From Nonomuraea sp. NEAU-A123 (GTDB taxonomy: Bacteria; Actinomycetota; Actinomycetes; Streptosporangiales; Streptosporangiaceae), in contig NZ_JAHFZZ010000036.1 of the NCBI RefSeq assembly GCF_018603905.1, positions 1 through 64,000 of the forward strand: a stretch of DNA of 64,000 bases, given 5' to 3'. The notes below the pieces were generated by a model. It worked only from the letters and a program-made list of their open reading frames with translations. It was not told the origin of the DNA and did not search any database. The translations under genes and the position numbers were made by a program. This document shows positions 42,373-51,969 of the stretch, piece after piece. Positions within the stretch are counted from its first letter, which is position 1. Each line of letters opens with the position of its first letter.

Positions 42373-43134
42373 ATGGACGCCACTCGCTTGATGACCTGCC
42401 TGGCCGATGAATACGCGTTGCTCAGAGCCGCGGTCTCCGCCGCGCCGGACGTGGCGCCGGTGCCGAGCTGTCCCGGGTGGACCGTCGCCGATCTGGTCGC
42501 GCACGTCACCGAGGTCTATCTGCACAAGGCCGAGACGATGCTGCGCGGGGAGTGGCCGACGCCGTGGCCGCCCGACCTGTCCGGCGAGGAGCCGCTGGCG
42601 GCGCTCGACCGGTCCTATGCCGAGCTGGTGACGGAGTTCGCCGCGCGGGTCCCGGACGAGTACGCGCTCACCTGGTACGAGCCCGACCAGAGCGTCGGGT
42701 TCTGGATCAGGCGCATGGCGCAGGAGACGGTGATCCATCGCGTCGACGCCGAGCTCGCGGCCGGCCTGCCCGTGACGCCCGCCGCCGCCGACCTGGCCCT
42801 CGACGGCGTGGACGAGGGGCTCAAGGTGATGCTCGCGTACGACTTCGCCCGCTACCCCGAGGACTTCGCCGAGGCTGTGCGTGACGACCCGAAGGGGACG
42901 GCCATCGCGGTCGTCGGCGGGGAGCGGGCCTGGCTCGTCCGGCCGTCGCCCACCGAGGTCGCCGTCGAGGACGAGACCGCTGACAGAGCGGTCGAGCAGG
43001 CCGAGACGGTCGTGTCGGGGGCGCCCGACGAGCTGTTGCGCTGGGTGTGGGGCAGGGGCGGCGAGGTGTCGGTCACCGGCGACCCCCGCCATGCCGCCTA
43101 CCTGCGCAAGCTCGTCTCCCTCGCGACCCAGTAG
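42373..43134 (+). CDS. Maleylpyruvate-isomerase-like mycothiol-dependent family protein
   Basis: The ATG at 42373 gives 253 residues. The N-terminal DinB-like helical bundle has PVPSCPGWTVADLVAHVTEVYLHK, where the His (about 39) belongs to the metal site, and the later His in RRMAQETVIHRVDAELA. These two His plus an acidic residue make the DinB/MDMPI metal triad. The C-terminal part has RWVWGRGGEVSVTGDP, the C-terminal MDMPI module. Members carry out mycothiol-dependent reactions; this one has no pathway neighbours. Confidence 0.88.
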   Translation: MDATRLMTCLADEYALLRAAVSAAPDVAPVPSCPGWTVADLVAHVTEVYLHKAETMLRGEWPTPWPPDLSGEEPLAALDRSYAELVTEFAARVPDEYALTWYEPDQSVGFWIRRMAQETVIHRVDAELAAGLPVTPAAADLALDGVDEGLKVMLAYDFARYPEDFAEAVRDDPKGTAIAVVGGERAWLVRPSPTEVAVEDETADRAVEQAETVVSGAPDELLRWVWGRGGEVSVTGDPRHAAYLRKLVSLATQ

Positions 43135-43138
43135 CACG

Positions 43139-43167
43139 CTCCCGGCCGCACCAGGTGCGGCCGGGAG
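43139..43167. terminator. Bidirectional hairpin terminator
   Basis: The 12-base stem CTCCCGGCCGCA / TGCGGCCGGGAG with a 5-base loop lies exactly between two convergent genes, 5 bases past one stop and 9 bases before the other. Confidence 0.8.
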
Positions 43168-43175
43168 GCGGCGGC

Positions 43176-45014
43176 TTACAGCCCGCAGAGCTCCGAGAGG
43201 CTCTTGGCGGACTTCTGGCTGTTCTGGGTCGGCGTCTGGGTCGGCTTGGCGGCGTACGAGCGCGAGGGGCTGGTTGTAGGCGTCCCGGGCGAGGAGGTGA
43301 CGTCCGCCGCCTGCGCGCTCCGTGCCGTCCGGGTCGAGTCGGCGATCGCCTTGGCCGCGGCCCGGCGGATCTTCAGCCAGTCGGGACGCCCCGACAGGAA
43401 CTCCGGCGGCACGAACTGCAAGCTGGTGATCTTGGCGTTCTTCACCTTGACGGCCAGCTCCACGAGCGGCTTCACCAGCTCCTGTGGGATGTTCGTCTGC
43501 GCGAGCCGCTTCGTCGCATCGGCGATCTTGCCGAAGTTGAGAATGATCTTGTCAGGCGTCGCCTGCTGCGCGAACGCGCCGATGACGCAGCGCTGGCGGG
43601 CCATGCGCGAGAAGTCGTCGCTGTCCACCCGCGACCGGCCGTACCACAGGGCCTGCTCGCCGGTCAGCTTCTTGTAGCCCGCCTTGATCGTGCCCGCGGT
43701 GCCGTAGTGGCCGCCCCACTTGATGTCGCGCTCCACGCGGATCTTGAGGCCGCCGATGGCGTCGACCAGGTCCGCGAAGCCGTACATGTTCATCATGGCG
43801 TAGTAGTCGATCTTCAGGTTGAGCGTGTAGCCGATGGCGTCCATCAGCGCGCGCGGTCCCCTGTTCTTACCGCCCATGACCTGCGGGTTGTCAGTGGCGT
43901 ACTGCCAGACCTCGTTGAGCAGGCCGCCGTTGGGCAGCTCCGCCATGAAGCCGTTGGGGAACTGCTTGCGCAGCGGAGAGGTCGTCGGGAAGTGCACGTG
44001 CTGCAGGTTGCGCGGCAGGCTGAACAGGACCGTGTTGCCGGTCCGGATGTCCACGCTGGCGATCGTCATGCTGTCGGTGCGCACGCCGGTGCGGTCGCCG
44101 GCCGCGTCGCCGCCGATCAGCAGGAAGTTCACCCGGTCCTTGCCGTTCCAGGGATCGCTCGCCTTGATCGGCGCCATACCCGGGTCCGTGCTCTCGGCGA
44201 TGGGCTTGAAGATCTTCTGAGACGTATTGCGTATGGTCTGGACGGCGCTCGCGGTGACGGCGAAGGGGGCCATGACCGAGACGCAGAGCACGCCGACCAC
44301 GATGCCGGAGATGATCTGGCCCTGCTGGTTCAGCCGGTTGGGGCCGAGCGCCACGTACGACGTCACGATGACGGCGAACCAGGTCAGTGCGAGCAGCGAG
44401 GCGATGACGATGACCGTCATCTGCCCGTCGGCGCCGGCGAACACGGCGAAGTCGGCCTCTTTGCGCGTCAGCCCGTACGCCAGCCCGGCCAGCAGCAGCA
44501 CCACGTAGACGCCGAGCAGGATCAGACCGGTACGGCGGCGCCCGGCGCGCAGGTGAGCGACGCCGGGCACGAGGGCGGACAGCAGGGTCCAGCCGAGCAC
44601 GGAGCCCAGGGTGAGCGGCTTGGCGAACTGCGGCGCCCCTGAGCCCGGCCGGGAGCGCGGCTTGGGCCGCCCGGCACCGGGAGACCCGGGACCGCGGGCG
44701 CCCTTGCCGCCCGGCGGCTTCCCGCCGGGGCCCTTCCCGCCTGGAGCCTTCTCGCCCGGACCGGTGCCGCTCGGACCTGTGCCGCTCGGACCGGTCGGGC
44801 GGGGGCCGGCCGGATGGGTGCCGTGGGTGCCCGCGACTGGGGGACCGTCCGTGGGGGAGCCGTCCTGCGGTGGGTCGTCCGCGTCCGCCGCCTCGCCCGT
44901 GGGACTGGTGCCCGGACCGTTTCCCGGTCCGGCTTCGGATGCTGTGCCCGAGCGGCGGGGAGCGCGCCGTTTTCTGCCCTCGGGCGCGGTGTCCACCCCA
45001 TCGCGCTTGCTCAC
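43176..45014 (-). CDS. LytR-CpsA-Psr (LCP) family cell-wall glycopolymer ligase
   Basis: GTG 45014 follows AAGGAG. The 612-residue product has a long Pro/Gly/Ser/Thr-rich cytoplasmic region (about 1-130), four membrane helices (about 135-275) and an extracellular LCP domain (about 300-530). Motifs: LLIGGD, RTDSMTIASVD, SLPRN, and YGRSRVDSDDFSRMARQR with the Arg residues that bind the polyprenyl pyrophosphate. A Ser/Thr-rich tail follows. LCP enzymes transfer glycopolymers such as teichoic acid or arabinogalactan-like chains to peptidoglycan. Four helices before the domain, rather than one, is a larger membrane part than the classic LCP layout. A perfect 14-base palindrome lies upstream. Confidence 0.92.
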   Translation of the reverse strand: MSKRDGVDTAPEGRKRRAPRRSGTASEAGPGNGPGTSPTGEAADADDPPQDGSPTDGPPVAGTHGTHPAGPRPTGPSGTGPSGTGPGEKAPGGKGPGGKPPGGKGARGPGSPGAGRPKPRSRPGSGAPQFAKPLTLGSVLGWTLLSALVPGVAHLRAGRRRTGLILLGVYVVLLLAGLAYGLTRKEADFAVFAGADGQMTVIVIASLLALTWFAVIVTSYVALGPNRLNQQGQIISGIVVGVLCVSVMAPFAVTASAVQTIRNTSQKIFKPIAESTDPGMAPIKASDPWNGKDRVNFLLIGGDAAGDRTGVRTDSMTIASVDIRTGNTVLFSLPRNLQHVHFPTTSPLRKQFPNGFMAELPNGGLLNEVWQYATDNPQVMGGKNRGPRALMDAIGYTLNLKIDYYAMMNMYGFADLVDAIGGLKIRVERDIKWGGHYGTAGTIKAGYKKLTGEQALWYGRSRVDSDDFSRMARQRCVIGAFAQQATPDKIILNFGKIADATKRLAQTNIPQELVKPLVELAVKVKNAKITSLQFVPPEFLSGRPDWLKIRRAAAKAIADSTRTARSAQAADVTSSPGTPTTSPSRSYAAKPTQTPTQNSQKSAKSLSELCGL

Positions 45015-45042
45015 ACCGGCTCCTTCACACGCCTACCTGGCG

Positions 45043-45056
45043 AAACCCATGGGTTT
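45043..45056. promoter_or_regulatory. Perfect palindrome upstream of the LCP gene
   Basis: AAACCCATGGGTTT is a 14-base perfect palindrome 29 bases before the LCP start codon, in the position of an operator. The binding protein is unknown. Confidence 0.4.
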
Positions 45057-45151
45057 TAAGCGCCCCGTAGGGCACAAGATTGCCAGGAGTCTAGCCCCCA
45101 TATAGGGACATCCAAGACATGTACCCAACCTGAGATGAACATGCCGTGACT

Positions 45152-46540
45152 TCACGAGGTCGTCGACGACGCGGCCATCCAGGTGTTGCACTGGAAGGCC
45201 TGGTTCTTCTCCCAGCCCTGCCGGAACCACCGGTTGTTGTTCACTCTGTTCCCGTGGTCGCGGGGGTATCCGGGGTAGTCGCCCACCTGCCCGTAGAACC
45301 AGAAGAGGCGGGCGCGGTCCGACGTGCTGACCGGATAGGAGGCGGCCACGGATCTCATCCACATGCCGCCGAAGCAGGTCGCCTGGAGTTCCAGTTTTCT
45401 GCTCAGTGCCAGCTTGCCGCTCCTGCTGCCCGAGTCGACCGTCTGCTTCCACCAGGAGTCCATCACGCCCGAGATGTTCTGGACGTGGTGCCCGTACTCG
45501 TGGGCCAGCATGCTGATGATCCCGCCGTGCCAGGAGATGATCTCCCCGTAGCCGCGCGCGTTGCCGTTGCCCCTGGCCATGGCCGAGGTGGAGGCGTAGA
45601 TGGTGTTGTTGCGCGGGCAGTAGTACGGCACCATGCTGCCCGGCGACGGGTAGTCGCCGCAGGCGCCCCTGCCGCGTGTGGCCACGATCGAGTAGCTCGG
45701 CGGCGAGAACGGGATGCCCTGCTTCTGCATGATCGGCCCCCAGGCCCGGTCCATGCACTTGCCGGTCTTCAGGATCAGCGCCTTGAGCTGGCTGTGGCTG
45801 AAGATGTTCGCGCCGCCGGCCGGGCAGCTCACCCTCGGCAGGGCGCCGGCCCGGTACAGGGTGTTGTTCTTCGTGCTGGTGTTGAGCGTGGCCCGGGTCG
45901 GCGTCTCAGGCTCGGTGGAGCGCGTCGCCGTCGGCTCGCTCGACCGCGTCCGACTCTCCGATTCGCTCGGGGAAGGCGTCTCGTCGTCGTCGTAGGTGTA
46001 CGAGGAGGGGATCGCGACCGGCGTGGTCGTGTCGGGCCTGGACGAGCCCTTGAGCATCGCCGCGCCGATCACCAATAACACGAACAGCGCCGCCAGGGAG
46101 CCGAAGACTGCCCCGAGAATGCCGGCCACCCCCATGCCCGACTTCTTCCTCGGCGGCGGCCCCCACTGCCCCGGCGGCATCGGCGGACGCGGCGGGGGAG
46201 GCGGCGGCTGCTGAGGATGCCACGGCCCACCCTGTGGCGGCCCGTAGGGCCCGCCCGGCTGGTACGGCTGCCCCTGCGGCGGCCCGTACGGCCCGCCCGG
46301 CTGATAGGGCTGCCCCTGCGGTTGCGGCGGGTACGGCTGTCCCTGCGGCGGATACACGGGCCCCTGCGGGGGCGGCGGATATGCCGGGGGCGGCGGTTGC
46401 TGTCCCGGCACCGGGTGTGGATGGCCGTAACCCTGAGGCTGCGGCTCCCGGTGACCCGGCGGCGGCCACGGGCGAGAAGGAGGCCGCTGGGGCTGACCTG
46501 GCCCTTGAGGCGGGGGTGGATGCTGCCCGTTGCCTGTCAC
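45152..46540 (-). CDS. Membrane-anchored zinc metallopeptidase (YpfJ-like)
   Basis: GTG 46540 follows AAGGGGG six bases upstream; the frame is open further but without a site. The 462-residue product has a Pro/Gly/Gln-rich N-terminal cytoplasmic tail (about 1-137) with a 14-residue duplication, one membrane helix (about 140-162), a Ser/Thr linker and a neutral zinc metallopeptidase domain (PF04228-type). The zinc site is HEYGHH in MLAHEYGHHVQNISG, and the domain has several Cys. It is expected to act outside the membrane. Substrate unknown. Confidence 0.88.
   Translation of the reverse strand: MTGNGQHPPPPQGPGQPQRPPSRPWPPPGHREPQPQGYGHPHPVPGQQPPPPAYPPPPQGPVYPPQGQPYPPQPQGQPYQPGGPYGPPQGQPYQPGGPYGPPQGGPWHPQQPPPPPPRPPMPPGQWGPPPRKKSGMGVAGILGAVFGSLAALFVLLVIGAAMLKGSSRPDTTTPVAIPSSYTYDDDETPSPSESESRTRSSEPTATRSTEPETPTRATLNTSTKNNTLYRAGALPRVSCPAGGANIFSHSQLKALILKTGKCMDRAWGPIMQKQGIPFSPPSYSIVATRGRGACGDYPSPGSMVPYYCPRNNTIYASTSAMARGNGNARGYGEIISWHGGIISMLAHEYGHHVQNISGVMDSWWKQTVDSGSRSGKLALSRKLELQATCFGGMWMRSVAASYPVSTSDRARLFWFYGQVGDYPGYPRDHGNRVNNNRWFRQGWEKNQAFQCNTWMAASSTTS
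46238..46321. repeat. Two 42-base tandem repeats in the peptidase tail
   Basis: Units at 46238-46279 and 46280-46321 differ at a few bases only. They encode a duplicated 14-residue Pro/Gly/Gln block (GQPYQPGGPYGPPQ) in the cytoplasmic tail. Confidence 0.85.
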
Positions 46541-46741
46541 CGTGTATCCCCCTTTACTCGGTTGTCCGTAATGAGTGACTTGGGATGTCACCCCTCTGGC
46601 ATTTGCCGAATTTTGGGCAGAAGCATACCGATTTATCACCCGTCACAGAAGTCGCAGTACCCGGCTACGGTCCGAAATCATTCGAGGTGATCTCCGCTAT
46701 GTCCCGGACCGCGCGGCAGGTGGTGTCCTAGCTTCTTTGAC

Positions 46742-47611
46742 ATGAACCTCCAGCAGCTCCGCTACGTGGTCGCGACTGCGGAGCACCGCACCATGACCGA
46801 CGCGGCCAGATCGCTGTATATCGCGCAACCTGCGCTTTCGCGCGCGATCCGCGATCTGGAACGGGAACTCGGCATGACGCTCTTCGCCAGGTCCGGACGC
46901 GGTGTCGTCGTCACCGCACAAGGCCGGCGGGTGGTCAAACTGGCAAGGGAGGCACTCGACGCCGTACACGAGATCGAGAGCCTCGCCAATCACGGCAGCA
47001 CAGGGGAGGCGGAGCTCCGCATCGCCGCCACACCCAGCCTCGAACCCGGCCTGGCCGGACGGCTGCTGCCCGCCTATACCGCCGAGCACCCGGGTGTCCG
47101 CGTGCACATCGTCCGCTGCGAAGGCCGTGACGCCGTCGTCAGCGCCATCAGGGATCAGCGGGCCGACCTCGGCCTGACCGATCTCCCCGTACCCACCGAT
47201 CTCATTACCCATCCGCTCGAACGCCAGGAGATCGTGCTGATCTCCCCGCCCGGCCTCGAACTGCCCAATCCCGTGCCCATGGGCAAGCTTGACGGGATGC
47301 GCCTGGCCTTGCCCGCCCGGGGCAGCGTCCGGCGCAGAGAGCTCGACGCGATGTTCGGCAAGTACGCCGTCAGCCCGATCGTGGTGCTCGAAACCGACGA
47401 GCGCAACGGCTGGCTCAACGCCGTACGGACCGGCCAGGCGTCACTGCTGTGGTATCGCGGCATGGCCGAACAGGCCGGCCGGGCGGGCCTCATGGTCCGT
47501 TCGCTGGAACCCGCGGTCCGCCGGGTCATCGCCGTCGTGCACGCCCGTCGCCGCCTGCCGCTGATCGCCCAGGACTTCCTGGCCACCGCCGAGAAGGGTT
47601 CGGCGGCCTAA
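46742..47611 (+). CDS. LysR-family transcriptional regulator
   Basis: The product has 289 residues. The N-terminal winged HTH (1-60) reads LQQLRYVVATAEHRTMTDAA followed by LYIAQPALSRAIRDLERELG, the LysR consensus. The effector domain (about 88-285) has EAELRIAATPSLE, HIVRCEGRDAVVSAIRDQRADLGLTD and DAMFGKYAVSPIVVLETDER. It starts 201 bases from the divergent metallopeptidase gene, which is the nearest candidate target. Effector unknown. Confidence 0.92.
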   Translation: MNLQQLRYVVATAEHRTMTDAARSLYIAQPALSRAIRDLERELGMTLFARSGRGVVVTAQGRRVVKLAREALDAVHEIESLANHGSTGEAELRIAATPSLEPGLAGRLLPAYTAEHPGVRVHIVRCEGRDAVVSAIRDQRADLGLTDLPVPTDLITHPLERQEIVLISPPGLELPNPVPMGKLDGMRLALPARGSVRRRELDAMFGKYAVSPIVVLETDERNGWLNAVRTGQASLLWYRGMAEQAGRAGLMVRSLEPAVRRVIAVVHARRRLPLIAQDFLATAEKGSAA

Positions 47612-47681
47612 CCTCTGTCCTGAGCACATCGCTTTCGGCCGCTACCGCGCCCGGCCGGACGCGAGACCCTCCCCCCTCAAC

Positions 47682-49020
47682 TCACCTCGCCACCGGCAGC
47701 CGCACGACCGCACGCAGCCCCGGCGAGGCGTCCTCCAGATGTACCGCACCCCCGTGAGCCCGTACGGTCTCCCGCACGATGGCCAGGCCCAGCCCAGCGC
47801 CGCCCTCGTCGCGGCTGCGACCCGAGTCGAGCCGGGTGAACCGGTTGAACACCCGCTCGCGATCCTGCTCGGGAATGCCCGGCCCGTCGTCGGTCACCGT
47901 CAGCACCCCGTCCGCGGTCAGCGCCACCTCCACCTTCGACGAGGTGTGCCGTACGGCGTTGTCCACCAGGTTCGTCAGCACCCGGCTCAGGTCCAGCGCG
48001 TCGCCGCGGACCACGACGGGATCGCACACGGTCAGCCGCGCCTCGCCGTACCTGTCGACGGTCTGGCGCACCACCTCGTCGAGATCGACCGGCTCGCTCC
48101 TGGCGGGCACGCCGCCGCGCTCGTCCAGGCGGGCCAGCGCCAGCAGGTCCTCGGCGAGCCTGGACAGCCGCATCGCGTCCTCCATCACGCCTTCGGCCGT
48201 CTCGGGCCAGTCCTGGCCCTCCGGATGGCCGAGCGCCACCTCCAGTTGCAGCCGGATGCTGGCGAGCGGGCTGCGCAGCTCGTGCGCGGCGTCGGAGACC
48301 AGCGCCCGCTGCCGCTGCTCGGCCTCCTCCAGCCGGGCCAGCATGTCGTTGAGCGTGGTGGCCAGCGAGTGCACCTCGTCGCGCGACTCGGGCACCGGCA
48401 GCCTGCGTGACCTGGCGGTGTGCGTGATCTCGGCGGCGCCCCTGCGCAGCGCGGCGATCGGCCGCAGCGTCCGGCCGATGATCAGCCAGCTGGCCACGGC
48501 CAGCAGCACGATGAGCATCGGCGTGCCGACCAGCAGGATCCGGCCGGCCGTACCGAGGCTGGTCTGGATCTCGCCGACGGGCCGGGCCGCGATCACGGTC
48601 CTGCCGTGGTCGGCGCTGATGACCACCACGCGCAGCGGCCCCGAGATCGCGTACGGCCGGCCGTCCAGGAACGTGGCCTGGCCGTCGCGCAGCACCTCGG
48701 CCCGCGCCCGCGCGTCCAGCAGCGGGACCAGCCGGTCGGCGCCGTAGGTGACGTCCGTGATGCGGCCCTTGGCGTCGATCACCTGCACGATCGTGCCGTC
48801 GTGGGTGGCGATCGGGCTGGTCAGCGTGCCCGCGTCGGCCTGCACCCGGATGGTCTGGGCCTGCTGCCGCGTCGAGTCGTCGACCGTGCCGATCAGCGCC
48901 CGGTCGAGCACGGTCAGCAGCACCGACGCCGAGATCGCCAGCGCCAGCGCGAGTACCGCGGCGGCCACGACCGTCAGCCGGAAGCGCAGCCCCTGGCGCC
49001 GCCACCAGATCAGCGGCGAG

Positions 49021-49028
<8 letters not shown>
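47682..49028 (-). CDS. Sensor histidine kinase
   Basis: GTG 49028 overlaps the end of the regulator gene by 8 bases. The 448-residue product has membrane helices at about 18-42 and 165-187, an external sensor region between them, HAMP (about 187-240), the H-box VSDAAHELRSPLASIR (His about 246), N-box LTNLVDNAVRH, G1 VTDDGPGI, F-box and G2 GGAGLGLAI. It is an EnvZ-type HK. The external region is not recognised. It feeds the response regulator just upstream. Confidence 0.93.
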
Positions 49029-49695
<667 letters not shown>

Positions 49696-49718
49696 GTGGC
49701 GATTCTCCATTTCCTGCC

Positions 49719-49764
49719 CTGAGACCACGCTGAGAAGGCTGAGAGCCGTCTCAGCCGGTCTCAG
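49719..49764. promoter_or_regulatory. Phased CTGAGA/TCTCAG operator array
   Basis: Three direct copies of CTGAGA start at 49719, 49730 and 49739. Two inverted copies, TCTCAG, start at 49749 and 49759, so spacing is 9-11 bases, about one helical turn. They include the palindrome GGCTGAGA-gccg-TCTCAGCC (49737-49756) and the outer pair CCTGAGACC / GGTCTCAGG (49718-49726, 49757-49765). This fits multiple OmpR-type dimers between the divergent regulator and secreted-protein genes. Confidence 0.65.
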
Positions 49765-49822
49765 GCTCGCCTAAGCATGCATGACGCAAGCTCTGGTCAT
49801 CGACATACCGTTAAGGAGTGAG

Positions 49823-50989
49823 ATGCGCAGAGGCACGTTCGTGAGATGGGGAGTTCCGATCGCGGCCGCGGCTGTGATCGCCGGCGCCATGGGGGCCGGC
49901 CCGGTCATCGCCGCGGTGAGCGGCGATCCCGTGCTACCCGAGCGTACGGCGCAGCAGTTGCTCGCCGCCGCCGCGGCAGCCGGCAAGGACAAGGCGCCGC
50001 CGCCCATGTCCGGCACCGTGCAGCAGACCGCTTCGCTGGGTCTGCCCGCACTGCCGGACATGGGCGGCGCGTCACCGCTGAGCCTGCTGTCCGGCTCGCA
50101 CGAGGTGAAGGTCTGGTACGGCGGTCGCGACAAGATGCGGGTCGCCATGCCGACGCAGTTCGACGAGTCCAACCTGATCGTCAACGGCGACCAGGTCTGG
50201 TACTGGGACAGCGGCGACAACACCGCCACCAAGATCAAGATGACGGGCGACGCCACGGCGCGGCACGCCGTGCCCACGCCGGGGCCCGCCGACGTGACGC
50301 CGCAGCAGGTGGCGGAGAAGCTGCTGGCCAAGGCCGACGAGCACACCGCCATCCGGGTGACCAACAACGCCCAGGTGGCCGGCCGGTCCGCCTACCAGCT
50401 CGTGCTCACCCCTAAGGACCAGGGCTCGCTGGTCCAGGAGGTGCGGCTGGCGCTCGACGGTGAGACGTACGTGCCGTTGCAGGTCCAGGTCTACGCCAAG
50501 GGCTCGGCCGAACCGGCCTTCCAGGTCGGCTTCACCCAGGTGACGTTCACGCAGCCGGCGGCCGAGAACTTCACCTTCACCCCGCCCGCGGGGGCCAAGG
50601 TGAAGGAGCAGACGATCGGTGGCGTCAGCGGCGACGACGCGCAGGAGGCGGAGAAGGCCAAGGAGACCGCCAAGGACGTGAAGGTCGTCGGCGCCGGCTG
50701 GACCAGCGTCGCCGTCCTGCCCGCCTCGCTGGAGGACCTGGCGGCCAAGCCGGAGCAGACCCCGGCGGACGGCCAGTTCCACAAGCCGTGGAAGGGCGGC
50801 GCGGACGGCACCGACACGAGCGCGCTGGTCGACAACGTGCTCAAGTCGGCCACCCCGGTCAGCGGCACGTGGGGCTCGGGCAAGCTGATCAAGACCAAGC
50901 TCGTCACCGCGCTGCTGACCGACGACGGCCGGCTGCTGGTCGGCGCGGTCACGCCGGAGGAGATCACCAAAGCGGCGGGCATCAAGTGA
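49823..50989 (+). CDS. Secreted LolA/RseB-like protein
   Basis: The ATG at 49823 follows AAGGAG. The 388-residue product has a signal or anchor segment (GVPIAAAAVIAGAMGAGPVIAA) and a beta-rich body with LSGSHEVKVWYGGRDKMRVA, ESNLIVNGDQVWYWDSGDNT and EVRLALDGETYVPLQVQVYA, the pattern of LolA/LolB/RseB-like lipoproteins of gram-positives (DUF4367-type neighbours). The last 100 residues are a second region with a conserved-looking TALLTDDGRLLVGAV. No lipobox Cys is visible. It stops inside the next GTG (GTGA), so it is coupled to the ABC genes and may help the exporter or sense its cargo. Confidence 0.82.
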   Translation: MRRGTFVRWGVPIAAAAVIAGAMGAGPVIAAVSGDPVLPERTAQQLLAAAAAAGKDKAPPPMSGTVQQTASLGLPALPDMGGASPLSLLSGSHEVKVWYGGRDKMRVAMPTQFDESNLIVNGDQVWYWDSGDNTATKIKMTGDATARHAVPTPGPADVTPQQVAEKLLAKADEHTAIRVTNNAQVAGRSAYQLVLTPKDQGSLVQEVRLALDGETYVPLQVQVYAKGSAEPAFQVGFTQVTFTQPAAENFTFTPPAGAKVKEQTIGGVSGDDAQEAEKAKETAKDVKVVGAGWTSVAVLPASLEDLAAKPEQTPADGQFHKPWKGGADGTDTSALVDNVLKSATPVSGTWGSGKLIKTKLVTALLTDDGRLLVGAVTPEEITKAAGIK

Positions 50990-51969
50990 CCGTCGTCACA
51001 CAGGAAGCGGGGGCGCCCTTCGGGGCGGCCCCGCCCTCCGGCGACTCGGCGATCGTCACCCGGGGCCTGACCAAGCGTTTTCGCGGGGGCCAGGTCGCGG
51101 TCGACGCACTGGACCTGACCGTGCCGCGCGGGTCGGTCTTCGGCTTCCTCGGGCCCAACGGCTCGGGCAAGACCACCACGATCCGCATGCTGCTCGGCCT
51201 GGTGACGCCCACGGCCGGCGAGTACTCGGTGCTCGGCCTGCCCCTGGCGGACGCGCTGCCCCGCGTCGGAGCGCTGGTCGAGGGGCCGGCGTTCTACCCG
51301 TACCTGTCGGGCGAGGCGAACCTGTTCCGCTTCGACGCCGCCGACCCCACCGCTCCCGGCGGCACCGCCAAGCAGCGGGTCGGCGAGGCGCTGGAGCGGG
51401 TCGGGCTGTCCGCGGCGGCGGGGAAGCGCTTCCGCAACTACTCGCTCGGCATGCGCCAGCGCCTGGCCATCGCCGCGGCCCTGCTCGGGCCGCGTGAGCT
51501 GCTCATACTCGACGAGCCCACCAACGGGCTCGACCCGCAGGGCACCCGCGAGGTGCGCGCGCTGGTCAAGGAGATCGCCGCCGACGGCACCACGGTCTTC
51601 GTCTCCTCGCACCTGCTGACCGAGGTCGAGCAGATGTGCACGCACGCCGCGATCATGCGTACCGGCAACCTGGTCGCCCAGGGCACGATCGCCTCGCTCA
51701 ACGGCGGCCTGGCCACCCGCGTCAGGGTCGAGACGCCGGACGTCGCCGACGCCGCGCGGGTGCTCGGCACGCTCGGACTGGCCGACGTGCGCACCCCTGA
51801 CGAGGGCGCCGCCTCGGTGACGGCGGAGCTGGGCGCGCAGGCGCCCGAGGACATCAACGCGGCGCTGGTGCGCGAGGGTGTCGCCGTACGCGGGCTGGCC
51901 GTCGTCCGGCCGAGCCTGGAGGACGTGTTCGTCGGACTGACAGGGGAGGGATTCGATGTCGACGGCTGA
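50986..51969 (+). CDS. ABC transporter ATP-binding protein (exporter type)
   Basis: GTG 50986 overlaps the preceding stop by 4 bases. The 327-residue product has Walker A GPNGSGKTT, Q-loop region LVEGPAFYP, signature YSLGMRQRL, Walker B LLILDEPTNGLDP and the H-loop His in SSHLL, as in DrrA/CcmA-type exporters. The C-terminal extension (about 235-327) includes VRPSLEDVFVGLTGEG. With the next permease it forms an ABC-2-type exporter; cargo is unknown. Confidence 0.93.
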   Translation: MTVVTQEAGAPFGAAPPSGDSAIVTRGLTKRFRGGQVAVDALDLTVPRGSVFGFLGPNGSGKTTTIRMLLGLVTPTAGEYSVLGLPLADALPRVGALVEGPAFYPYLSGEANLFRFDAADPTAPGGTAKQRVGEALERVGLSAAAGKRFRNYSLGMRQRLAIAAALLGPRELLILDEPTNGLDPQGTREVRALVKEIAADGTTVFVSSHLLTEVEQMCTHAAIMRTGNLVAQGTIASLNGGLATRVRVETPDVADAARVLGTLGLADVRTPDEGAASVTAELGAQAPEDINAALVREGVAVRGLAVVRPSLEDVFVGLTGEGFDVDG

